A stretch of DNA of 18,686 bases from the NCBI GenBank assembly GCA_023380915.1, contig JAMCSM010000022.1, positions 1 to 18,686 of the forward strand. The letters run 5' to 3'. The notes beneath the pieces are model-generated. The model ran no database searches. It saw nothing but the letters and a program-made list of their open reading frames with translations, and was not told where the DNA came from. This document shows, in pieces, positions 1 to 6,540 of the stretch. Within the stretch, counting starts at the first letter, position 1; each line of letters starts with the position of its first letter. The stretch is from Actinomycetota bacterium. GTDB lineage: Bacteria > Actinomycetota > Humimicrobiia > Humimicrobiales > Humimicrobiaceae. A program made the translations under genes and the position numbers.

Positions 1-1032
1 GATTACAGAATTTTGTGTTTGAAGTTTTCCTCTGCTGATAACGGGCCTTACTGCCAGGATTATTCCACCTATAATTCCAAGGATTAAAAGCATAGCCAGC
101 AATATTAATGAACACATTGCGGCCTTGCTATTTGGAGCTCCAAGGGCAACCATTAGAAAAACCAGTGAATTTTCCCTTATGCCTGTACCGCCTATGGATA
201 TGGGCAGCATTGCAATTGTTGCAACTACCGGGACTATGAATATGAATGATGGAAGTGAAAGTGTAATACCAAGTGATTTTGCTGCGAGAAAATAATTTAT
301 TATTACTGCAAATTGCAATGCAAGGCTGCATAAAAGAGAAAGAGCTAATGCCATTTTATATTTTTTAAAACTCTGGAAAGTATGATATACCTCTTTGAGT
401 CTTTCTCTTATCCGGTGCAAGAACTTTATCCTGTCTATTAATTTATGCAGTCTTAAAACTGAGGGATTCAAAATCAGGAAAGCAAGTATCAAGCAAACTA
501 TAAAAAAAATTACAATAGGAATAATATAAGATTTTGTTCCAACAGTCGAAAAGCCAAGAAGTAATGCAATTATTGCATAAATTGCAGCACTTATTACACC
601 TGAAAATCTGTCAATTACTATTACGCATACTGATTTCCCGATAGGCAAATCTGCTTTTTTGGAAATATCGTAACTTCTGAATACGTCTCCTCCGATGCTT
701 GTAGGAAGGAAATTGTTAAAAAATGAACCTATCAGAAAAGAAGAAGAAAGATATGGCTGTGAGATCTTTACTCCCTGTGTCTTTAATAAAATCTGCCATC
801 TGACTGCAGAGAGCCAGATCCCGAAAATATGCATTGAAGCAGATGCCAGGAGAAATGGTACGCTAATGGTTTTTATAATTTCAACGATTGTTTTAAGATC
901 TTTAAATTGTGATTTTACAAGATAAGCTATGAGGCCTACGCTGATTAATATTCTTAATGCAGTAAATAATTTTTTCTTATTTTTATTATAAAATAATTTA
1001 ATCTTCCTTTTTGAACTGTTATTTTTTTCCAT
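1..1032 (-). CDS. Flippase-like / LPG-synthase transmembrane family protein (UPF0104/AglD-like), C-terminus cut by the window edge
   Basis: An open frame of 344 codons starts at ATG 1032-1030 and reaches base 1 without a stop, so only the last few residues are probably missing. It is an integral membrane protein with about seven or eight hydrophobic segments, near residues 23-40, 57-75, 95-112, 134-160, 168-188, 227-251, 262-283 and 303-328. Two family signatures are visible: NNFLPTSIGGDVFR at 106-119 and LPISIGGTGIRE at 276-287. These mark the lysylphosphatidylglycerol-synthase TM / flippase-like family, which also includes archaeal AglD and proteins of hopanoid and glycolipid loci. The soluble lysyl-transferase domain of MprF is absent. 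Members are often proposed to move or help use lipid-linked substrates across the membrane, but biochemical roles are mixed. It is the last visible gene of the minus-strand operon, 42 bases after the GT4 gene. No Shine-Dalgarno precedes the start. The family call is firm; the transported substrate is unknown. Confidence 0.88.
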   Translation of the reverse strand, partial: MEKNNSSKRKIKLFYNKNKKKLFTALRILISVGLIAYLVKSQFKDLKTIVEIIKTISVPFLLASASMHIFGIWLSAVRWQILLKTQGVKISQPYLSSSFLIGSFFNNFLPTSIGGDVFRSYDISKKADLPIGKSVCVIVIDRFSGVISAAIYAIIALLLGFSTVGTKSYIIPIVIFFIVCLILAFLILNPSVLRLHKLIDRIKFLHRIRERLKEVYHTFQSFKKYKMALALSLLCSLALQFAVIINYFLAAKSLGITLSLPSFIFIVPVVATIAMLPISIGGTGIRENSLVFLMVALGAPNSKAAMCSLILLAMLLILGIIGGIILAVRPVISRGKLQTQNSVI

Positions 1033-1074
1033 ATCTTTAGAATATAAAAATAAGTAATTTAATGAAAATTTTTG

Positions 1075-2319
1075 TCAATAATGATTTTTTAAGTCCATTC
1101 TTCTTTTATTTCGGGGTTTTTCATTTATCAGATCTTTATATATCTGAATAAAATTTGAGAAGGTATTATCCCATGTGAACTTACCCAAGACTCTTGCTCT
1201 TGAAAGATCGCCGATTCTTTTAGCCTCTTTTTCGTTTTCAAGCAATGATACCAGCTTCTCTATAAATGATTCTTTATTATTGTATTCTGCATATACTCCG
1301 GTTTCACCAAGGATTTCTCTGTTTGTATCTGTATCAAAAACGACGCAGGGAAGCCCCACCGCCATATAGCCAAAGAGCTTTCCGTTGGCTTCGGTGAGTG
1401 AAAGCTTGAGTGAGACGCCTATATCACCGATATTTAAATATACTGGGATATCCTCATGGCTTACCTTTCCTGTAAAAGTCACATAACCCTGGATGTTTTG
1501 TTCTTTCGCCATGCTTTCATAATATCCGACATTGGGGAAACCGACTATTAAGAAATGAACATTTTTATATCTTTTTATAATGTCATAGATTGAATTTATC
1601 AATATCTCAATACCCTGGTATTTTGTCAGAATCCCGGCATAAACTACAATTTTCTTTCCGGGAGGCAATTTCAATTTTTCTTTCAATTCAGCTGTGTCAT
1701 AACCGGGATGGAATGAATCGGTGTTTGTGCCTTCTACAAAACTGATAACTTTATCTGGATCAGTTTTAAAATTATTTAAAAAATATTCTTTTGCTTTTGT
1801 GGAGCTGAAAATTATTTTCTGCGGCCATTTGTTAATGGTATTTTCAAGCCATTTATTGAATTTATAAGAGAAGCTGTTTTTCTTCATGAAACCGTGATCC
1901 AGCATCTCGCCAACCATGCTTCCCTGATAATCGGCTACAAGGGGTTTTCTTATGAAAAATTGTACTATTTTTCCTGCAAAAACACCTTCATGAAGATGAG
2001 CATGGATAATATCAGGTTTAAATCTTAAAGCTATTTTTAATGCTTTGATTGCGAGAAGAATATCAAGGTAGTATTTATGTTTGGAAGGTCCTGCTTCAAG
2101 CTTTTTATACCATGGAATATTCAGGATTCTTTCAATGTCCACACCTTCTATATTTCTTCCAACATGATACGTTACAAGTTTTACTTTGATTTCTCTCCTG
2201 GTTAAGGACCGTATTTCTTCAAGAATTTTTACATGACAGCCCCTGTCTGCAAAAAATGGAGTTGGAGCTATCATAAGGACTTTTATGTTGCTATTTGCTT
2301 CTGCAACCATAGTATTCAT
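1075..2319 (-). CDS. Glycosyltransferase family 4 (GT-B fold), with an altered acceptor/donor-site Glu position
   Basis: This cytoplasmic retaining glycosyltransferase has 414 residues, normal for GT4. The N-terminal Rossmann half (about 13-200) has the loop APTPFFADRGCHVK at 18-31 and the IIHAHLHEG segment at 104-112. The C-terminal half (about 222-395) has VVYAGILTKYQG at 225-236, FTGKVSHEDIPVYL at 282-295 and the donor-site segment TEANGKLFGYMAVGLPCVV at 309-327. In this subfamily the segment usually reads KLFEYMA; here the Glu is Gly317 (GGC at 1369-1371). The start overlaps the upstream SDR stop as ATGA (2316-2319), so the two genes are translationally coupled. Met4 (ATG 2310-2308) is an alternative start. 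The C-terminus is very basic and polar (residues 401-414). It probably adds a sugar to a lipid-linked or cell-envelope glycan; donor and acceptor are not predictable. Confidence 0.88.
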   Translation of the reverse strand: MNTMVAEANSNIKVLMIAPTPFFADRGCHVKILEEIRSLTRREIKVKLVTYHVGRNIEGVDIERILNIPWYKKLEAGPSKHKYYLDILLAIKALKIALRFKPDIIHAHLHEGVFAGKIVQFFIRKPLVADYQGSMVGEMLDHGFMKKNSFSYKFNKWLENTINKWPQKIIFSSTKAKEYFLNNFKTDPDKVISFVEGTNTDSFHPGYDTAELKEKLKLPPGKKIVVYAGILTKYQGIEILINSIYDIIKRYKNVHFLIVGFPNVGYYESMAKEQNIQGYVTFTGKVSHEDIPVYLNIGDIGVSLKLSLTEANGKLFGYMAVGLPCVVFDTDTNREILGETGVYAEYNNKESFIEKLVSLLENEKEAKRIGDLSRARVLGKFTWDNTFSNFIQIYKDLINEKPRNKRRMDLKNHY

Positions 2320-3308
2320 AATTTAATATATCCATTTTCCACATACCATTTTGCTGTTAAGTGGATTCCTTTTTTTAAGTCATATTTTGGGCAGTAACCC
2401 AGCATCCTTTTTGCCTTTTCTATACTGAATGCCCTGCTTTTTTTATAGAAAGCCATCCTTCTCCTGTAAATAGGGGGCTCTTTCTTTATTTTCAATTTAT
2501 TATATAAAAATTCTATGGTTGCAGAAGCAAGTTCAAAAGGCAGGTATGGCAGGTGAATCTTCGGCCGCGGCACCCTGAATTCTTCAGCTATCAGTGCTGA
2601 AAGTTCATTTAAGGTAAGATATTTTTCACCTCCTATGATGAATACCTCACCGACTGCTTCTTTTTTTCGTGCGCAAAGCAAGAATGCATCAACAAGATCA
2701 TCGATATAAACCATATGGAATAAGGCTCTTCCGTTTCCAAAAAGAATGAATTTTCTTTTTGCAATCATCCTGAACATTTTCAGAAGTCTCATATCTCCCG
2801 GTCCGTAAATTGCACATGGCCTTATAATTGAAGCTGGAAGATTTTTATCATGGACATATTTTAAGACTTCGTTTTCGGCAGCACATTTTGATTTTTGATA
2901 AACATCCCCGGGGCAGACGGCTGTATTTTCGTCTGCCGGAGGATTTTTGACCGAGCTGACAAGGCCTATGGTACTGCAATAAACAAGTTGTGAAATCCCA
3001 TACTCCGCAGAGGCATCAAGAATGTTTTTTGTGCCATTAAAATTTACATCCCGGTATTCTTTGTCTGGAAGATTCGACTGTCTGTAGGCTGCAGCGATAT
3101 GAAACACCCAATCCGTCCCTTTGACTGCCTCAAATACTTTTTCCCTGTCTGTAATGTCTCCTGTTACAATTTCCACACCCCATTTTACCAGTTCTGCAGT
3201 ATTTGAGGTCTTTCTTGCAAGGACTCTTACAACATATTTTTCTTCTATTAATTTTTTTACAAGGTGACTGCCAGCAAAACCTGTTCCACCTGTTACAAGT
3301 ACTTTCAT
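2316..3308 (-). CDS. NAD(P)-dependent sugar epimerase/dehydratase, extended SDR family (HpnA/dihydroflavonol-reductase-like)
   Basis: This 330-residue extended short-chain dehydrogenase has the nucleotide-binding motif TGGTGFAG at 6-13, an acidic residue after the second strand-turn (D51 in TGDITD), IAAAYR at 71-76, the catalytic Ser/Thr region CSTIG at 111-115 and the active-site pair Y137-x3-K141 (YQKSK). IYGPGD at 167-172 and the substrate-binding half with YIDDLVDAF at 201-209 follow. The sequence resembles the atypical epimerase group that includes HpnA and dihydroflavonol 4-reductase more than GalE or RmlB. Reduction or epimerisation of a nucleotide- or lipid-linked sugar is likely but the substrate is unknown. 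It sits 28 bases after the radical SAM gene and overlaps the GT4 gene by four bases. The start has only an A/T-rich leader and no Shine-Dalgarno. Confidence 0.87.
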   Translation of the reverse strand: MKVLVTGGTGFAGSHLVKKLIEEKYVVRVLARKTSNTAELVKWGVEIVTGDITDREKVFEAVKGTDWVFHIAAAYRQSNLPDKEYRDVNFNGTKNILDASAEYGISQLVYCSTIGLVSSVKNPPADENTAVCPGDVYQKSKCAAENEVLKYVHDKNLPASIIRPCAIYGPGDMRLLKMFRMIAKRKFILFGNGRALFHMVYIDDLVDAFLLCARKKEAVGEVFIIGGEKYLTLNELSALIAEEFRVPRPKIHLPYLPFELASATIEFLYNKLKIKKEPPIYRRRMAFYKKSRAFSIEKAKRMLGYCPKYDLKKGIHLTAKWYVENGYIKL

Positions 3309-3336
3309 AAATAATTTCTAAAAATTTTTTAAATAA

Positions 3337-4341
3337 TTATTTTGTTGCCATATTATCTTTTAGGAAAGCTTTTAAATATTCACGCGGTATTCCTGCTACG
3401 GTTTCCCTCCAGATTCTATCACAACTACTGCATGGATTTAAGTCTGCAATATCTTTGTTTTTAAATTTGCTCCTTATTTCTGTCAGGGCCTCATTATTGA
3501 ATATGTCCTTTATTGAATCTTTGTTTACATCACCAACCGGGATTTCTCCGGTGAAATCTTGTGGGCAAAGATAAACGAGCCCATTATAAAAGATTGTCAG
3601 TGAATACCACGGAAATGTGCATGGAATGAGCCTGGATTTTTCCCTGTTTATTTTTTTTATTCCCTCAATTTCAAGAAGTCCTCCCCAGTTATGAGGAGTT
3701 CTGATTACAAGCTTATCCAGGGGCAGGTTATCAAAATTTTTTATGAATTCACTTTTTTGTTTTTGAAATTCTTTCACGGAAAGATTTTCATCGAATTCCA
3801 TTACCTGTATTATAGTTGAAGGTATCGGTGAATTGAGTTCCTTTTTAATTTTTAAAAAATCAATTATATTGTTTAAGGTAACTTCAAATGTTGCATTAAT
3901 CCTGTTTTTTTCGTATGTTTTTTTAGAGTATCCATCCACAGAAAAAGAGATTAAATTTAAGCCCGCTTTTATAAGTTCACGGCTTAAATTTTCATTCAGG
4001 AGTGTCGCATTGGTGTGTATTCTTGTTTTGATCCCGTTAATGTTTGCATACCTGACCATATCAACTATTTTTGGATTGAGAAGTGGTTCACCCCTGTGAA
4101 ACAAGTTTATGTCAAATGCATAATCTTTAATTTGGTCGATAATCTTTTTATACAGGTCAAAATCCATATCTCCTTTTAACCCGGGATCTATATCTTTATT
4201 GACACAAAGCCTGCACTCAAGGTTGCACCTTGACGAGGTCTCTATCCATAGCCTTATCGGCATGTAGCTGCACTTTCTTTTTTTAAAGATATAAGAAAGA
4301 TAAATTTTTGGCAGGATAAAAAAATGCTTTATATTTTTCAT
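3337..4341 (-). CDS. Radical SAM protein with SPASM-like C-terminal cluster domain
   Basis: The product (334 residues) has the radical SAM cluster motif CNLECRLC at 39-46 (C39, C43, C46; CxxxCxxC) directly after a first beta strand. It is followed by FHRGEPLLN at 81-89, the usual GGEPL SAM-contact region, and IHTNATLL at 108-115. The C-terminal part has C241, C259 and the pair C304/C307, a layout expected for a SPASM/twitch auxiliary iron-sulfur cluster. Phe-Tyr-Asn-Gly before C259 is typical of SPASM proteins. Such proteins modify peptides or small molecules by radical chemistry. Those in surface-glycan operons are often uncharacterised and may act on a sugar or lipid intermediate. No precursor peptide gene is visible nearby, which argues against a RiPP maturase. 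It lies between a GT2 gene (59 bases away) and an SDR gene (28 bases away). The family call is sure; the reaction is unknown. Confidence 0.87.
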   Translation of the reverse strand: MKNIKHFFILPKIYLSYIFKKRKCSYMPIRLWIETSSRCNLECRLCVNKDIDPGLKGDMDFDLYKKIIDQIKDYAFDINLFHRGEPLLNPKIVDMVRYANINGIKTRIHTNATLLNENLSRELIKAGLNLISFSVDGYSKKTYEKNRINATFEVTLNNIIDFLKIKKELNSPIPSTIIQVMEFDENLSVKEFQKQKSEFIKNFDNLPLDKLVIRTPHNWGGLLEIEGIKKINREKSRLIPCTFPWYSLTIFYNGLVYLCPQDFTGEIPVGDVNKDSIKDIFNNEALTEIRSKFKNKDIADLNPCSSCDRIWRETVAGIPREYLKAFLKDNMATK

Positions 4342-4400
4342 TTATAAACAGGAATTTGTCATTACTGATTTATTTCTGGTGATATTTTAATTAAAAATTA

Positions 4401-5393
4401 TTATTTATCTACTATTTCTTTTATAACATAAGTAGATTTATCAGTTCCTTCATGATATGTTCGCATCATAATCTCTCCAAGCAAACCCATGGTTATCAGC
4501 TGCACACCTATGAATATCATAAAAATTGAAAGAATAAACAATGGCCTTTCAGAAAGGGGGGTATTAAAAAATAGTCTCATAATTATCATATAAATTGTCA
4601 GCACCAGACCCACAAAGCTGGTAAAAATACCAAGCAGTCCAAAAATCTGCATAGGTTTTTTCGAATAAGTAAGAAGAAATTTAATTGTGATAATATCAAG
4701 CATCACCCTTATGGTTCTCGATAAACCGTATTTTGCCTTTCCGAATTTTCTGGCGCGGTGATTTACCGGTATTTCGGCAACTTTTATTCCCATCCAGCTT
4801 GCAATGGCGGGAATGTATCTGTGCATTTCACCATATAATTCTATATTGTCAAGAATTTCTTTTTTATAAGCCTTTAGCGTACATCCGTAATCATGGAGCG
4901 GGACTCCGAATAATGAAGAAATCAATTTATTTGCAACCAGTGATGGAAATCTTCTGGAGACCATCTTATCCTGCCTGTTTATTCTCCAGCCGCTTACAAT
5001 ATCAAAACCTTCTTCCATCTTGCTTATTAATTTTGGTATGTCTTCCGGATCATTTTGCAGGTCTGCATCAAGGGTAACAACTATCCGGCCGCTTGCATAT
5101 TCGAAGCCTGCCCTCATTGCAGCTGTCTGCCCGAAGTTTCTCCGGAATTTTATTATTTTAAAATTTTTATTTTTCTCATGGATTTCGAGAAGTTCCCGGT
5201 ATGTATTATCCCTGCTGCCATCATCGATTAAAATTACTTCGTAACTTTTACCAAGATTTGAAAGGGCCAATTCCAGGCTTTTATATAGAGGTTCAATGCT
5301 TTCTTCTTCATTGTATACGGGTATGACTATTGAAAGATCAAGATCCGGGGAATTATTTTTTTTTAAACAATTGTTATTTTTATTGTAATTCAT
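4401..5393 (-). CDS. Polyprenyl-phosphate glycosyltransferase, GT2 family (DPM1/GtrB/ArnC-like) with two C-terminal membrane helices
   Basis: This 330-residue GT-A enzyme is expected to transfer a sugar from a nucleotide donor to polyprenyl phosphate at the cytoplasmic face of the membrane. Visible motifs are SIVIPVYNEEESI at 21-33, LIDDGSRDNT at 55-64, FGQTAAMRAGFEYA at 87-100, the metal-binding LDADLQNDPEDIP at 108-120 (D109, D111) and the basic acceptor-phosphate stretch HRARKFGKAKYGLSR at 212-226. Two hydrophobic helices follow (about 247-272 and 284-308), as in GtrB/YfdH and ArnC. The N-terminus is an unusual Asn/Lys-rich stretch (residues 2-14). No Shine-Dalgarno is seen before the ATG at 5393. 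The product would be the natural donor for the GT-C enzyme encoded at 6541-8790. Sugar identity is unknown. Confidence 0.9.
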   Translation of the reverse strand: MNYNKNNNCLKKNNSPDLDLSIVIPVYNEEESIEPLYKSLELALSNLGKSYEVILIDDGSRDNTYRELLEIHEKNKNFKIIKFRRNFGQTAAMRAGFEYASGRIVVTLDADLQNDPEDIPKLISKMEEGFDIVSGWRINRQDKMVSRRFPSLVANKLISSLFGVPLHDYGCTLKAYKKEILDNIELYGEMHRYIPAIASWMGIKVAEIPVNHRARKFGKAKYGLSRTIRVMLDIITIKFLLTYSKKPMQIFGLLGIFTSFVGLVLTIYMIIMRLFFNTPLSERPLFILSIFMIFIGVQLITMGLLGEIMMRTYHEGTDKSTYVIKEIVDK

Positions 5394-5426
5394 GGTGCAT
5401 GACTATTTGGACCTTAAGATTGTTAA

Positions 5427-6398
5427 TCAATCTTCAAATAATTTATTTTGTTTCCCGGTTTCCATGTACCAGGCTACAAATTTTCTTATACCCCCTTCGA
5501 TATCTGTTTCAGGGCTATATTTTAACATTTTCTTTGCTTTTAATATATCTGCGCAGGTTTTAAAAACATCACCCTGCTGATAGCCGGAATAATTAAGAAG
5601 CGCCTTTTTATTTGTAATTTTTTCTATTATTGAAATCAGTTCTGACAGCCTCACAGGTTTTGAATTGCCAAGATTTATAATTTCGAATCCTTTTATATTT
5701 TCCAGATTGCCTGTCATAACATTTATAATGTCATCAATGTATGTATAATCCCTTGATGAATTGCCATCGCCGAATACGTCAATTTTTTGCTCCTTTAAGA
5801 TCTGTCTTGTGAACTTATGTATTGCCATTTCGGGGCGCTGGCGGGGGCCGTAGACTGTGAAGAATCTGTAGCAGTAAATTGACATCTTAAATAAATAACT
5901 ATAAGTATAGCAAATCAATTCCCCGGCCTTTTTTGTGGCAGCGTATGGTGATATCGGATGGTCCACATTGTCATCTTCAGAAAAGGGGATTTTTGTATTT
6001 CCGCCGTAAACTGAAGAAGATGATGCAAATATAAATTTTGAAATGTCGTAACGCCTGCATTTATCAAGAAGATTAATAGTTCCCTGCACATTTACAGCTT
6101 CATACAAAAGCGCATTTTCAATCGAAGGCCTGACACCTGCCCTTGCTGCCAGATGAATTACAAGATCAATTTTATTTTTTGAAAATACCTCTTCTAATTT
6201 CGGCAGGTCCAATATATCGCAATTATAAAGAACAAAATTTTTTTCGTTTATAAGTTTGCTGATGTTTCGTTCTTTAATAAGGGGATTATAATAATTGTTA
6301 AAATTATCGATACAGATAACTTTATGTCCTAAGTCAACAGCTTTTTCACAGAAGTTTGAGCCTATAAAACCTGCCCCGCCTGTCACCAAAATATCCAT
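5427..6398 (-). CDS. UDP-sugar 4-epimerase, most like UDP-glucuronate 4-epimerase (extended SDR)
   Basis: This 323-residue extended SDR has the NAD-binding motif TGGAGFIG at 6-13, DNFNNYYNPLIKERNISKL at 31-49, IHLAARAGVRPSIEN at 81-95, the catalytic SSSSVYG at 126-132 and Y152-x3-K156 (YAATK). RFFTVYGPRQRPEMAIHKF at 178-196 and the YIDDI segment at 220-224 follow. The DN-x-NxYY-x3-K element and the YGPxxRPxMA element are characteristic of UDP-glucuronate 4-epimerases (UDP-GlcA to UDP-GalA), although UDP-glucose/GlcNAc 4-epimerases share much of this. It is the first gene of the minus-strand operon and should supply the nucleotide sugar for downstream transferases. Only a weak AGGA lies about 12 bases before the ATG. 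Fold and class are certain; the exact sugar substrate is a best guess. Confidence 0.88.
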   Translation of the reverse strand: MDILVTGGAGFIGSNFCEKAVDLGHKVICIDNFNNYYNPLIKERNISKLINEKNFVLYNCDILDLPKLEEVFSKNKIDLVIHLAARAGVRPSIENALLYEAVNVQGTINLLDKCRRYDISKFIFASSSSVYGGNTKIPFSEDDNVDHPISPYAATKKAGELICYTYSYLFKMSIYCYRFFTVYGPRQRPEMAIHKFTRQILKEQKIDVFGDGNSSRDYTYIDDIINVMTGNLENIKGFEIINLGNSKPVRLSELISIIEKITNKKALLNYSGYQQGDVFKTCADILKAKKMLKYSPETDIEGGIRKFVAWYMETGKQNKLFED

Positions 6399-6540
6399 AC
6401 TTGTTTGAAAATCCTGTTTTTGTTTTGTTTTTATTAATGATAAAATTCCGTTTTTTTATTATGAATTAATAATTTATAATATATAAAAATAAATAGCAAT
6501 TATTATGATTTAAAATTTAATTCCAAGTGCAGGCTGTTCA
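6399..6540. promoter_or_regulatory. Divergent promoter region between the epimerase operon and the GT-C gene
   Basis: This 142-base, very A/T-rich spacer separates genes transcribed away from each other, so it must hold promoters in both directions. On the plus strand TATAAT lies at 6475-6480, 60 bases before the ATG at 6541, but without a good -35. On the minus strand TTGCTA (6499-6494) precedes TATAAA (6478-6473) with a short 15-base spacer. The two -10-like boxes overlap, so the two directions could compete. No operator-like inverted repeat was recognised. The existence of promoters follows from the gene layout; the exact boxes are tentative. Confidence 0.45.

Noticed and set aside
128..925. 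Short open frames on both strands (128-331 minus, 695-925 plus) at the left end
   Set aside because: They overlap in other frames the continuous minus-strand frame 1032 to 1, which encodes a recognisable flippase-like membrane protein. That gene is intact, not broken; it simply runs off the window.
3337..4341. Radical SAM gene as part of a RiPP peptide-modification system
   Set aside because: No short precursor-peptide frame, protease or peptide exporter is present within the window; both neighbours are sugar enzymes.
4733..5077. 114-codon plus-strand frame opposite the GT2 gene
   Set aside because: It is antisense to strongly conserved GT2 motifs, has no recognisable domain and no ribosome binding site.
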